Shown: positions 54,575 through 63,253 of the stretch, in pieces | Layout of the letters: each line of letters opens with the position of its first letter | How positions within the stretch are numbered: the first letter of the stretch is position 1 | Assembly: GCF_003751225.1 (NCBI RefSeq) | Contig: NZ_RJKE01000001.1 | Span: 7,440,001-7,504,000 of the forward strand | Source: Actinocorallia herbida | GTDB lineage: Bacteria; Actinomycetota; Actinomycetes; Streptosporangiales; Streptosporangiaceae | Direction of reading: 5' to 3' | DNA: 64,000 nucleotides | The notes under the pieces: generated by a model | What the model was told of the DNA's origin: nothing | Seen by the model: only the letters and a program-made list of their open reading frames with translations | Database searches by the model: none | Translations under genes and position numbers: made by a program

Positions 54575-55447
54575 TCAGAGCCTTTCGAGCAGGTCGCGGG
54601 CGAGGGGTGCGAGCGCGATCCCGGGGGTGGCCGCGCGGACGAGGCGCAGGCCCAGTTCGGCGGCGAGGTCGCGGGCCTCCACGTCAAGGTCGTAGAGGAC
54701 CTCCATGTGGTCGGACACGAAGCCGATCGGCACGAGGACGACGTCGGTGACGCCCCGGGCGTGCAGCGCCCTCAGGTGGTCCAGGACGTCGGGCTCCAGC
54801 CAGGGCTGGGTGGGCGGGCCGCTGCGGCTCTGGTAGACGAGATCGAAATCACCGGACGCGCCGGACGCGGCGTGGACGCGACGGGCCACCTCGTGCAGCT
54901 CCGCCTCGTAGTCCGGGCGGCCAGGCTGCCCCAGCGGGACGCTGTGCGCGGTGAACACCAGCCGCGCCTCGGGGAGCTGGGCGAGCGCCTTCCCCGTCGC
55001 CTCGGTGAACGCGCCGACGAAGCCCGGCTCCAGGCAGTACGGGGGCAGCTTGGTGATCTCGGGCGCGCCGGGGACGGCCTCCCGGGCGCGGTCGATGTCC
55101 TCCTGGTACTGGCCGGAGGAGGAGTAGCCGCTGTAGGCGGAGGTGACGAACGCCACGGCCGAGGTGATCCCGTCGGCCTTCATCTCCGCGACGGTGTCGG
55201 CGAGGTAGGGCGCCCAGTTCCGGTTGCCCCAGTAGACGGGGACGTCGACGAGCTTCTCGAGCTCGGCCTTCAGCTCCCGGCAGTGGCCGTTGATCGGGCT
55301 GACGCCGCCGAAGAGGTGGTAGTGCTCGGCGACCGCCTCGAGCCTTGCGCGCGGGACGTTCCGACCCCGCGTGACGTTCTCCAGGAAGGGCATGACGTCC
55401 TCGGGGCCCTCCGGGCCGCCGAAGGAGACCAGCAGCAACGCGTCCAT
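54575..55447 (-). CDS. hemH: Ferrochelatase (probably coproporphyrin ferrochelatase)
   Basis: Inserts iron into the porphyrin in heme synthesis; actinobacterial enzymes of this type use coproporphyrin III (CpfC). The N-terminus ALLLVSFGGPEGPEDVMPFL and FGGVSPINGHCREL are typical. The catalytic His lies in FTAHSVPLG and the conserved Glu in FVSDHMEVLYDLD. At 290 residues it lacks the C-terminal extension that carries a [2Fe-2S] cluster in M. tuberculosis. It precedes suhB by two bases, as in Streptomyces. Confidence 0.93.
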   Translation of the reverse strand: MDALLLVSFGGPEGPEDVMPFLENVTRGRNVPRARLEAVAEHYHLFGGVSPINGHCRELKAELEKLVDVPVYWGNRNWAPYLADTVAEMKADGITSAVAFVTSAYSGYSSSGQYQEDIDRAREAVPGAPEITKLPPYCLEPGFVGAFTEATGKALAQLPEARLVFTAHSVPLGQPGRPDYEAELHEVARRVHAASGASGDFDLVYQSRSGPPTQPWLEPDVLDHLRALHARGVTDVVLVPIGFVSDHMEVLYDLDVEARDLAAELGLRLVRAATPGIALAPLARDLLERL

Positions 55448-55502
55448 GGGATCAGCCTATGAGACCGGCCGCCGGGGAGCGGACCGGCCCGGCCGGGCCC
55501 GC

Positions 55503-56579
55503 CTAGGCGAACTTCCTGGCGTAGGCGTCGGCGAGGGCCAGGACCTCCTGGACGTACCAGTCCGCGTGGTTGTAGGCGAAGACGGCCTTGTACAGGTCCT
55601 TCTGGGCGCCCGCCGCGCACAGGTACCCGGCGGCCGCGGGGATCGCGTCGAACGGGCTCATGATGTCGGCCTTGCCGTCGCCGTCCCCGTCCGTGCCGTA
55701 GCTCTGCCAGGTCGCGGGCATGAACTGCATCGGGCCGAGCGCACCCGCGCTGGACGGGCCGACGTTCGTGCCGTGGTCGCTCTCCACCTGGCCGATCGCG
55801 GCGAGGACCGTCCAGGACAGGCCGGGGCAGGCCGTCGCCGCGCGCTTGTACAGGTCGAGGTAGCTGCCCGCCGTGCCGGCCCGGTCCGCGGTGTGCAGGT
55901 TCATCACCTCGGCCTTCTTGCCGAGGATCGCGCGGATCTTCTTCACCAGCGTCGCGGGCTTGACGCCCGGCGCGTTCACCAGCACGGCGACGGACGGCAC
56001 GAGGCCCATCCTCGTCCCGGTCTCCGGCGGCACCAGGACGTCCACGCCGGGCAGGCCCAGGGGCGCGGTGCCGCCCAGCGCGACGGACGGCGCCTCGCCC
56101 CCGGCGAGGCGGTAGGTCGCGCCGAGGGAGAGCCCCAGGTCGTCGGCCGCCGTGGACGCGGCCACGAACCTCCCTCCGGCCAGGGCGGTCCACAGCGCCT
56201 GGCTCTCGGCGGTGACCGGCGGCGTCCAGGACCGGAACTCCGACGGGTCCACCGCCAGGACGTCGACGCGCTTCCCCTCCAGGGTGACCGCCCCGCCCGC
56301 CACGGTGATCACGTCGGCCACCTTGGCGATCTTCCTGATCCGGTCGACCTGGGCGGCGCCGGCCCCTGCGGGCACGACGGCCAGGACGTCGGGCACGACG
56401 ACCCGCTCCAGCGCGGCGACGACCGGCGCGGCGGGGGCGGAGGGCGCCCCCGCGGAGAGCGCGGCGGGGCTTGACGGCTCCTCGACGGCCCCCAGCCGGA
56501 TCGCCGCCCACACCGCGACGGCGGTCACGGCGAGGACGGCGACGGAGGCCACGGCGGTCACCAGGCGGTCTTTGCGCAC
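55503..56579 (-). CDS. Lytic transglycosylase with an extra N-terminal extracytoplasmic domain
   Basis: 358 residues, exported by an N-terminal signal anchor (about 7-27). The C-terminal part (about 250-358) is a transglycosylase SLT domain: Glu266 in IGQVESDHG is the catalytic acid, followed by GALGPMQFMPATWQSYG, DGDGDGKADIMSPFDAI and FAYNHADWYVQEV. Between about 60 and 225 lies a domain with the repeated beta/alpha pattern of MacB/FtsX-type periplasmic regions (RIRKIAKVADVITVAGGAV, LAGGRFVAAS, LGLSLGATYRL). It should bind and cut peptidoglycan outside the membrane. Confidence 0.85.
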   Translation of the reverse strand: MRKDRLVTAVASVAVLAVTAVAVWAAIRLGAVEEPSSPAALSAGAPSAPAAPVVAALERVVVPDVLAVVPAGAGAAQVDRIRKIAKVADVITVAGGAVTLEGKRVDVLAVDPSEFRSWTPPVTAESQALWTALAGGRFVAASTAADDLGLSLGATYRLAGGEAPSVALGGTAPLGLPGVDVLVPPETGTRMGLVPSVAVLVNAPGVKPATLVKKIRAILGKKAEVMNLHTADRAGTAGSYLDLYKRAATACPGLSWTVLAAIGQVESDHGTNVGPSSAGALGPMQFMPATWQSYGTDGDGDGKADIMSPFDAIPAAAGYLCAAGAQKDLYKAVFAYNHADWYVQEVLALADAYARKFA

Positions 56580-56658
56580 CCCGGAAGGCTAGCGCCGGAG
56601 GGCGACCACATGGCATTTACGGACGACAGGTACGGTTTCCGATTCGGGGGTGTATCTC

Positions 56659-57882
56659 ATGGCCAATCCGTACCGGGCGCTGTTCGAACTGCCCGGCGCG
56701 CGATCATTCGTGCCCGCGAGCTTTGTGGGCCGGATGGCCATGTCGATGCTCGGGATCGGCATCGTGCTCATGGTCACAGGCACGCACGGCGGCTACGCGC
56801 TGGCCGGCGCGGTGGCGGCGACCACACAGGTCGCCTACGCGATCGCCTCCCCGATGATCGCCCGGCTGATCGACCGGCACGGGCAGCGCCGCGTCCTGGT
56901 GCCGCTGGTCTCGGCGAACGCGGTCGCGATGACCGGGCTGATCCTCTGCGCCGAACTCGGCGCGGCCGCCTGGACCCTGTTCGCGACGGGCGTCCTGGTC
57001 GGCATGACCTCGCCGTCGATGGGGGCGCTGGTCCGGGCGCGCTGGTCGCACCTGCTGGCCCCGGAGAACAGGCCGCCCCTGGGCACCGCCTTCGCCATGG
57101 AGTCGGTACTGGACGAGCTGGTCTTCATCACCGGTCCGCCGCTGGCGACGGCGCTGGCGACCGGGGTCGTCCCGGCGGGCGGCCTGGTCGCGGCGGGGCT
57201 GTTCACCCTCGTCGGGGGCCTCGCCTTCGCGGTCCAGACCCGCACCCAGCCTCCGGCCTCCCCGGGACGGCGCGGCGGGCGCACCGCCCTGGCCTACCCG
57301 GGCGTGCCGGGGATGGCGCTGGTCTTCCTCTCCCTGGGCCTCGTGTTCGGCGCGGTCGAGGTGAGCGCGATCGCCTTCGCCGACGAGCAGGGCAGCAAGG
57401 GCCTGTCGGGCCTCGTGCTCGCGTGCTTCGCCGCGGGCAGCGGCGTCGCGGGCCTCTGGTACGGCGCGCGGACCTGGGTGTGGCCGCTCGCGCGGCGCTT
57501 CCGCCTGGGCCTCGGGCTGTTCGCGCTCGGCCTGGTGCCGGTCACCCTGGTGGAGAGCCTGCCGGTGATGATGGCGGTGATCTTCTTCGCGGGGCTCGCG
57601 ATCTCCCCGACGATCATCCCGGCCTACGGGGTGCTGGAGCGCCTGGTGCCGGAGGGCCGGCTGACCGAGGGGCTGACCTGGGCGTCGACCGCGGTCGGGC
57701 TGGGCGTGGCGGGAGGCGCGTCGGCCGCAGGCGCGATCATCGACTCCCACGGCTCGGGCCCGGCGTTCGCGTTCGCCCTCGCGGCGGGGATCGCGGGCGC
57801 CCTGATGGGCCTCGCCGTCGTGGCGCGGCTGAAAACCGTGTCACGGTTCGATAACGACGGCAAACGCGAACTTTCTTCATAA
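56659..57882 (+). CDS. MFS transporter
   Basis: 407 residues with about twelve hydrophobic segments; RLIDRHGQRRVLVPL is the conserved loop after helix 2. The sequence is related to the MFS protein at 38816-40009 (for example, the shared ARTW after helix 7 and the LVPEGRLTEGLTWASTAVGLGVAGG-like segment, cut). GGGGG lies eight bases before the ATG at 56659; the in-frame GTG three codons earlier is less well placed. It is followed after 23 bases by the aldonolactone oxidase gene. The substrate is unknown. Confidence 0.87.
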   Translation: MANPYRALFELPGARSFVPASFVGRMAMSMLGIGIVLMVTGTHGGYALAGAVAATTQVAYAIASPMIARLIDRHGQRRVLVPLVSANAVAMTGLILCAELGAAAWTLFATGVLVGMTSPSMGALVRARWSHLLAPENRPPLGTAFAMESVLDELVFITGPPLATALATGVVPAGGLVAAGLFTLVGGLAFAVQTRTQPPASPGRRGGRTALAYPGVPGMALVFLSLGLVFGAVEVSAIAFADEQGSKGLSGLVLACFAAGSGVAGLWYGARTWVWPLARRFRLGLGLFALGLVPVTLVESLPVMMAVIFFAGLAISPTIIPAYGVLERLVPEGRLTEGLTWASTAVGLGVAGGASAAGAIIDSHGSGPAFAFALAAGIAGALMGLAVVARLKTVSRFDNDGKRELSS

Positions 57883-57905
57883 TCGGCGTCCACTACCCTC
57901 CTTCC

Positions 57906-59207
57906 ATGTCTGTGGAAACCTGGCGCAACTGGGCGGGCAACGAGAAGTCCGTCCCCGCCCGCGTCGTCACCCCCCGCTCGACCGAGGAGGTCGCGGCGGC
58001 GGTCCGCGCGGCCGCCGCGGACGGGCTGGCGATCCGGATGCCCGGCACCGGGCACTCCTTCACCGGCGTGGCGCTCACCGACGGCGTGCTGCTGCGCCCG
58101 TCCGGGCTCACCGGGGTGCGGTCCATCGACACCGCCACCGGCCTCGTCACCGCCGAGGCGGGGCTGCCGCTCTGGCGGCTCAACCAGATCCTCGCCGAGC
58201 ACGGCCTGGCCCTCGCCAACATGGGCGACATCCAGGAGCAGACGATCGCCGGGGCCAGCCAGACCGGCACCCACGGCACCGGCCGAGACCACGCGGGCCT
58301 CGCCTCGCAGATCGCCGGGCTCGAACTCGTCCTCGCCGACGGATCGGTCGTGACCTGCTCGGCGACCGAGCGGCCCGAGCTGTTCGACGCCGCCCGCGTG
58401 GGCCTCGGCGCGCTCGGCGTCGTCACCGCCATCACCTGGCGGACCGTCCCCTCGTTCCTCCTGTGCGCCCGGGAGGAGCCGATGGCCTGGGACGAGGTCC
58501 TCGGTCGCGTCGACGAGCTGGAAGCCGACAACGAGCACTTCGAGTTCTACTGGTTCCCGCACAGCGAGGGCTGCCTGACCAAGCGCAACAACCGGGTCGA
58601 GGGCCCGCGCGACCCGCTGCCGAAGTTCAAGGCGTGGCTCGACGACGAGTTCATCTCCAACAAGGTCTTCGGCGTCGCCCAGGGCCTCACCCGCAGGATG
58701 CCCTCGACGATCGGCCCCATCAACGGGATCTCGGCCAAGCTGCTGGGCGCGCGCACCTTCACCGACACCTCGCACGAGGTCTTCACCAGCTCCCGGACCG
58801 TCCGGTTCAAGGAGCAGGAGTACGCGATCCCGCGCGAGCACCTCGTCCCCGCGCTGCGCGAGATCCGCGCGGCGTTCGACCGGCGCGGCTGGCGGATCAG
58901 CTTCCCCATCGAGGTCCGGCTGCTGCCCGCCGAGGACGCCTGGCTGTCCATGGCGCACGACCGGCGCTCGGCCTTCATCGCCGTGCACGTCTACCACCGC
59001 AACGACCACAAGGCGTACTTCGAGGGCGTCGAGGAGATCCTGACCGCCTTCGAGGGGCGTCCGCACTGGGGCAAGATGCACACGCGCGACGCCGCCTACC
59101 TGGAGACGGTCTACCCGCGTTTCGGCGACTTCACGAAGCTGCGTGACGAACTCGACCCCGACCGGCTCTTCCGCAACGCCTACCTGCGCCGCGTGTTCGG
59201 AGCGTAG
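57906..59207 (+). CDS. FAD-linked D-arabinono-1,4-lactone oxidase family protein
   Basis: 433 residues. The vanillyl-alcohol-oxidase-type FAD domain shows GTGHSFTGVALTDG, with the His that may hold FAD covalently, and THGTGRDHAGLA. The C-terminal aldonolactone oxidase domain contains HWGKMH near residue 380, the family's active-site HWxK motif. It oxidises an aldonolactone or alditol; the exact substrate (gulonolactone, arabinonolactone or a polyol) is not readable. It probably shares a transcript with the upstream MFS gene. Confidence 0.88.
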   Translation: MSVETWRNWAGNEKSVPARVVTPRSTEEVAAAVRAAAADGLAIRMPGTGHSFTGVALTDGVLLRPSGLTGVRSIDTATGLVTAEAGLPLWRLNQILAEHGLALANMGDIQEQTIAGASQTGTHGTGRDHAGLASQIAGLELVLADGSVVTCSATERPELFDAARVGLGALGVVTAITWRTVPSFLLCAREEPMAWDEVLGRVDELEADNEHFEFYWFPHSEGCLTKRNNRVEGPRDPLPKFKAWLDDEFISNKVFGVAQGLTRRMPSTIGPINGISAKLLGARTFTDTSHEVFTSSRTVRFKEQEYAIPREHLVPALREIRAAFDRRGWRISFPIEVRLLPAEDAWLSMAHDRRSAFIAVHVYHRNDHKAYFEGVEEILTAFEGRPHWGKMHTRDAAYLETVYPRFGDFTKLRDELDPDRLFRNAYLRRVFGA

Positions 59208-59629
59208 CGACCCCCCTTCCGCCCTCCGGACATGAACGCCTCCGGAACATAAGCCGCGAAACCCCATTTTCCTTCCTGGCGGGCGGCCCGCAAGCCGCCC
59301 GCCAGGGAAAAGGATGCACAAGAAACCCGCAGCGGCGCCCCGCGAGGCCTCCGCGCAAGGCAAGCTAGCCGCGGGAGGAGAACGGCTTTGTCCTGTACTC
59401 CGGGTGACACCGCGCATGCGGAGGACCCGCAGGCACTAGCACACCGGACGAATCGGAGCGACGATGTTCGGACATGCCGGGTACGGTGCTGGCAGCGGGT
59501 GTGTCCCTGACGAGACACTGGGAGGGCTCCGGGCGGTTGCCCGTGCGGAGCGTCCGGGGGATGGGACGCATGCGCCCGCTGTCGCAACCGACGGCGTCAG
59601 GGCCCGGGACAAGGCTGGGAAGGACACGC
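59208..59629. other. 422-base intergenic region upstream of sepH
   Basis: The left part holds the terminator hairpin of the oxidase gene (59275-59306). The rest (59310-59629) is non-coding leader sequence before sepH; frames crossing it have no typical codon bias. A TTGTCC stretch at about 59388 and GGTGACAC nearby could be promoter parts, but I cannot support a specific promoter. Confidence 0.4.
59275..59306 (+). terminator. Terminator after the lactone oxidase gene
   Basis: CCTGGCGGGCGGC pairs perfectly with GCCGCCCGCCAGG around a 6-base loop. The pairing extends further through TTTTCC and GGAAAA outside a small bulge. Confidence 0.8.
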
Positions 59630-61066
59630 ATGCAGGAGCTGCGCCTCGTGGCGGTAAGCGAGGACGGTTCGTACCTCGTGCTGGCCACCGCCGGCCGGGG
59701 CACCCGGTTCACCCTGCCCGTGGACGATCGGCTGCGCGCCGCCGTCCGTGGGCACTTCTCCCGACTCGGTCAGTTCGAGATCGAAGTGGAGAGCCCTTTG
59801 CGCCCCAAGGAGATCCAGGCCCGCATCCGCGCGGGGGAGACGGCGGAGGAGATCGCCGAGTCCGCCGGCATCCCCGTAGAACGCGTCAGGTGGTTCGAGG
59901 GCCCGGTCCTTCAAGAGCGCGAGTACATGGCGCAGCAGGCCCAGCGCTGCGTCGTGCGCACCCCCGGTGAGCCGACCCCCGGACCCCCGCTCGGCGAACT
60001 CGTCGAAGAGCGCCTCGGCCGTCGCGGCGCCGACCTCGAGGACGTCACCTGGGACGCCTGGAAGTGCGAGGACAATTCCTGGCAGATCCGGCTGTCGTTC
60101 TACGACGCCGGCCGCCCGCACGCCGCGGAGTGGAAGTTCGACCCGCGCCGCCGGGTCGTGCGCGCCCTCGACGACGAGGCCGCGCGGCTCATCCACCTCG
60201 GCGAGGAGGAGGAGCCGGAGTCCCCCGCCGACACCGTCACGCCGCTGCGCCGTCCGGCGATGAAGATCGTCTCCGACCACCGGCGCGAGTTCCCGGCCGG
60301 CCGGCCGGTCCCCGCGCCGTTCAGCCAGCGCCCCGACCTCGCCGACGCGCTGCCGTCGCTGCCGCCCAGCCCGCCCCTGTCCCCCGAGCCCTTCACCCCC
60401 GAGCGGTTCCAGCGCGAGTCGCGCGGCGCCGACCTGCCCGACCTCGACGCGCTCAGCGCCCTCCTGGACGCCACCGCGCCCGGCACGCCGACCGCTCCCG
60501 AGCCGCCCGCCGCCACGGAGCCCGCCCTCGACCCCGCCGACGCCGCCCCCGCGCGGCCCGGCGTCCCCTCCCCCGCCGACAGCGCGTCGGAAAGCCCCGC
60601 CGCCGGCCCCCGGCCGGCCGCCCTGGCCGCGGAGCGGCCCGCCCCGGAGGACTCCCCGAACACGACTTCCGCTCAGCAGCAGTCTGAGCCGGAGCCCGTC
60701 GCCGTCGAGGAGCCCACCGTGCCGCAAGAGCCGATCACCGCTTCCGTTCCCGAGCCCGTCCGGCAGCCCGAGCCGCAGCCCGCGGCCGCCGCGCAGCCGG
60801 TGGCCGAGCCCGAGCCCGCGGTTCCGGCCGTGCCCGAGCCGGTCGCGCCGCCCGCGGCCGCCGAACCCGCTCCCGCGCCCGCCCCTGCGCCCGAGCCGGA
60901 GCCGGTGCCCGTCCCCGCGTTGAAGCCGAAGCCCGCGCCGGTGCCCGCCGCGGCCGCCGCCGCGACCAAGCCCGAGCCCCGGCCGCGCAAGCGCCCCGCC
61001 CGCAACCGCCGCGCCAGCGTCCCGTCCTGGGACGAGATCATGTTCGGCGCCCGCCGCCCCGACTAG
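59630..61066 (+). CDS. sepH: Cell division protein SepH
   Basis: Actinobacterial FtsZ-binding protein that stimulates Z-ring assembly. 478 residues. The conserved N-terminal DUF3071 domain (about 1-170) starts MQELRLVAVSEDGSYLVL and includes a helix-turn-helix-like part (TAEEIAESAGIPVERVRWFEG). A long, disordered, Pro/Ala/Glu-rich region follows (about 200-450). The conserved C-terminal peptide PSWDEIMFG ends the protein. AAGGA lies before the ATG at 59630. It is transcribed ahead of two PH-domain membrane proteins. Confidence 0.95.
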   Translation: MQELRLVAVSEDGSYLVLATAGRGTRFTLPVDDRLRAAVRGHFSRLGQFEIEVESPLRPKEIQARIRAGETAEEIAESAGIPVERVRWFEGPVLQEREYMAQQAQRCVVRTPGEPTPGPPLGELVEERLGRRGADLEDVTWDAWKCEDNSWQIRLSFYDAGRPHAAEWKFDPRRRVVRALDDEAARLIHLGEEEEPESPADTVTPLRRPAMKIVSDHRREFPAGRPVPAPFSQRPDLADALPSLPPSPPLSPEPFTPERFQRESRGADLPDLDALSALLDATAPGTPTAPEPPAATEPALDPADAAPARPGVPSPADSASESPAAGPRPAALAAERPAPEDSPNTTSAQQQSEPEPVAVEEPTVPQEPITASVPEPVRQPEPQPAAAAQPVAEPEPAVPAVPEPVAPPAAAEPAPAPAPAPEPEPVPVPALKPKPAPVPAAAAAATKPEPRPRKRPARNRRASVPSWDEIMFGARRPD

Positions 61067-61068
61067 CG

Positions 61069-61085
61069 GCGGGCCGCGCGCCCGC
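61069..61085 (+). terminator. Weak hairpin after sepH
   Basis: GCGGGC pairs with GCCCGC around CGCGC, 3 bases after the stop; a TTTT run follows 7 bases later. It may be a weak terminator. Confidence 0.35.
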
Positions 61086-61124
61086 ACCCCGCTTTTATCG
61101 CGCACCGCCGCATAGGGTGAGATC

Positions 61125-61619
61125 GTGACAACGGGGCTGAGGCCGCCCGAGCACCGGGTCTCCGGCCGGGCAGTGATCAAATGGGCCGCCGATCTCCTGA
61201 TCGGCGGCGCGGTGCTGACCGGCGTGGCCTACGGCTTCACCGCCTGGACCGTCGGCGCGGACTGGACGTTCCAGCCTCTCTGGCTGCCCTGGACGGTCGG
61301 CGCGCTCAGCGTGCTCGCCCTCCTGGTGATCCCGCCGTGGCGCTACCGGGTGCACCGCTGGGAGGTCAGCGCCGATGTGGTGTACACCACGGTCGGCTGG
61401 TTGCACCGCGAGTGGCTGCTGGTCCCGGTGAGCCGGATCCAGACCGTCGACGCGGTGCAGAGCTGGCTGGAGCGGCTGCTCGACCTCGCCACGCTGAAGG
61501 TCACCACCGCCTCGCACGAGGGCTCATCCGAGCTGACCGGGCTGCCCCTCGGCACCGCCACCGCGCTGGCCGAGCGGCTCGCCCGGCGCGCCCACGACCT
61601 GCGGGACGACGCCACATGA
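61125..61619 (+). CDS. Bacterial PH-domain (bPH2/DUF304) membrane protein
   Basis: 164 residues: two membrane helices (about 20-42 and 50-70), then a bacterial pleckstrin-homology domain (WEVSADVVYTTVGWLHREWLLVPVSRIQTVDAVQSWLERLLDLATLKVTTAS, seen as the family pattern TTVGWLHREWLLVPVSRIQ). This is the YdbS-type protein. It overlaps the next gene by four bases (ATGA). Related pairs YdbS-YdbT in Bacillus contribute to antimicrobial tolerance; the role here is not known. Confidence 0.9.
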   Translation: MTTGLRPPEHRVSGRAVIKWAADLLIGGAVLTGVAYGFTAWTVGADWTFQPLWLPWTVGALSVLALLVIPPWRYRVHRWEVSADVVYTTVGWLHREWLLVPVSRIQTVDAVQSWLERLLDLATLKVTTASHEGSSELTGLPLGTATALAERLARRAHDLRDDAT

Positions 61620-63253
61620 TCACCGGCGAGCCGGGGCAGAGCCCCGCCGCCGAGGGCGACGGCCAGGGCCGTCCCGCCCCGGTTCCCCCGCCGCCCCCGG
61701 CGCCCGACACCCGGCGGCTCAGCCCGGTCAGCTGCATCGCCGGGGCGGTGCGCGAACTCGCCGCGCTGCTCGTCGTGGCGGTCAGCGGGCTGCTGATCAG
61801 CGGGTTCAACGTCGCCGTCTACTTCACCCTCGCCGCGTTCGGCATGGGCCTGCTGCACCAGGCCGTGCGGTGGTGGTCGTTCACCTACACGCTCTACCCC
61901 GACCGCGTCGAACTGCGCCACCAGCTCATCGGCCGGTCGGTGAAGACGATCCCGCTGGAGCGGATCCGCGGCGTCGACATCACCGCGAGCCCCGCCCACC
62001 GGCTCCTCGGCCTCGCCGTCGTCCGGATCGACGCGGCGGCCGGCGGGGACGAGGGCATCCTGGACGGGGTGGCCCGCGGCGAGGCCGAGCGGCTCAGGGC
62101 ACGCCTGCTGGGCCGCGGCCCGGTGGTCCGGGGCGCGCCCAGGCCGGAGGTGATCGCCCGGTCCGAACCGTCCTGGTACTGGTACGCCCCGCTGAGCGGC
62201 GCCTACCTGCTGACGCCCTTCGCGCTCGCCGGAAGCCTCCTCGGCACCCTGTACAACCTCAGCAACGAGGTCGGCCTGATCTCCGAGGGCACCCTCAGCC
62301 ACCTCGGCGACCGGGTCCTCGGGTTCTCCCCCGTCGCCGGCGTCGTCGTGGCGCTGCTGTTCGTGCTGGCGATGCCGCTGGCGTCGGTGCTGGTGTTCGC
62401 CTGGTTCAACTGGGACTTCCAGCTCAGAGCCGTGCGGGACGCCGAGAGCGGGCAGGGCGCGCTGCTCGCCGAGCGCGGCCTGGTCAGCCGGCGCAGCGTC
62501 ACCCTGGAGAAGCGCCGCATCCGGGGCGTGGAACTGCGCGACAACCCGCTGGAGCGGATGCTCGGCGTGGTGCGGCTCACCGCGCTCGTCACCGGTCTCG
62601 GCGACGCGGAACAGCGCGGCAGACTGCTGCCGACCGCGCCGCGCCCGGTCGCCGAGGACGTCATCGAACGGATCGCCGGGCCGTTCACCGCTCCCCTCGC
62701 CGCCCATCCCCCGGCGGCGCGCACCCGGCGGATCTCCCGTGCGGTGTGGCCGCCCCTCGTCCTCGCCGCGGCCGCCACCGCGACCGGGCACCCGTGGCTC
62801 GTCGGGCTCGGCCTCGTCGCGGCCGCCTTGGGCGTCCCGCTGGGACTCGACAGGTACCGGCAGCTCGGCCACGCCACCGACGGGCGGCTGCTCTCGGTCA
62901 GGTCGGGATCGCTCGTCCGGCACCAGGAGATCATCGAGAACCGTGCGGTCGTCGGCTGGAAGCTCCGGCAGAGCGTCTTCCAGCGGCGCGGCGGCGTCGC
63001 CACCCTGACCGTCGCGGTGGGGGCGGGCGAGGGCGGTTACGCGATCATCGACGCCGGCGAGGCCGAGGCCGTCGCGTTCGCCCGGTCCGTCACCCCGGCC
63101 TGGGTCACCCCGTTCCTCGTCCCGTCCGGGCCCGGAGAAGACGCCCCGGAAGCCTCCGAGAGCGTCCAGGAAGGGCTCGCGTCTCCGGACACGACAAAGC
63201 CCCCGGACCTGCGGTCCGGGGGCCCTGCGGGCTCGCTGGGCGCTGCGGGCTAG
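61616..63253 (+). CDS. Multi-PH-domain membrane protein, YdbT type
   Basis: 545 residues. After a Pro-rich tail (1-35) come paired membrane helices (about 45-65, 185-210, 240-265 and 365-400) alternating with three bPH2 domains: YTLYPDRVELRHQLIGRSVK, LLAERGLVSRRSVTLEKRRI and LLSVRSGSLVRHQEIIENRA. It overlaps the upstream YdbS-type gene by four bases and probably forms a complex with it. The last 20 codons read through a strong hairpin (63199-63223) shared with the convergent gene. The two stop codons overlap by four bases. Confidence 0.9.
   Translation: MITGEPGQSPAAEGDGQGRPAPVPPPPPAPDTRRLSPVSCIAGAVRELAALLVVAVSGLLISGFNVAVYFTLAAFGMGLLHQAVRWWSFTYTLYPDRVELRHQLIGRSVKTIPLERIRGVDITASPAHRLLGLAVVRIDAAAGGDEGILDGVARGEAERLRARLLGRGPVVRGAPRPEVIARSEPSWYWYAPLSGAYLLTPFALAGSLLGTLYNLSNEVGLISEGTLSHLGDRVLGFSPVAGVVVALLFVLAMPLASVLVFAWFNWDFQLRAVRDAESGQGALLAERGLVSRRSVTLEKRRIRGVELRDNPLERMLGVVRLTALVTGLGDAEQRGRLLPTAPRPVAEDVIERIAGPFTAPLAAHPPAARTRRISRAVWPPLVLAAAATATGHPWLVGLGLVAAALGVPLGLDRYRQLGHATDGRLLSVRSGSLVRHQEIIENRAVVGWKLRQSVFQRRGGVATLTVAVGAGEGGYAIIDAGEAEAVAFARSVTPAWVTPFLVPSGPGEDAPEASESVQEGLASPDTTKPPDLRSGGPAGSLGAAG
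63199..63223 (-). terminator. Terminator of the carbonic anhydrase gene inside the end of the PH-protein gene
   Basis: GCCCCCGGACC pairs perfectly with GGTCCGGGGGC around a TGC loop, and on the minus strand runs into CTTTGTC. It lies 27 bases beyond the carbonic anhydrase stop but within the last codons of the convergent gene. Confidence 0.7.

Noticed and set aside
59464-59970. 168-codon frame overlapping the start of sepH
   Set aside because: It overlaps the conserved sepH N-terminus in another frame and yields basic low-complexity sequence.
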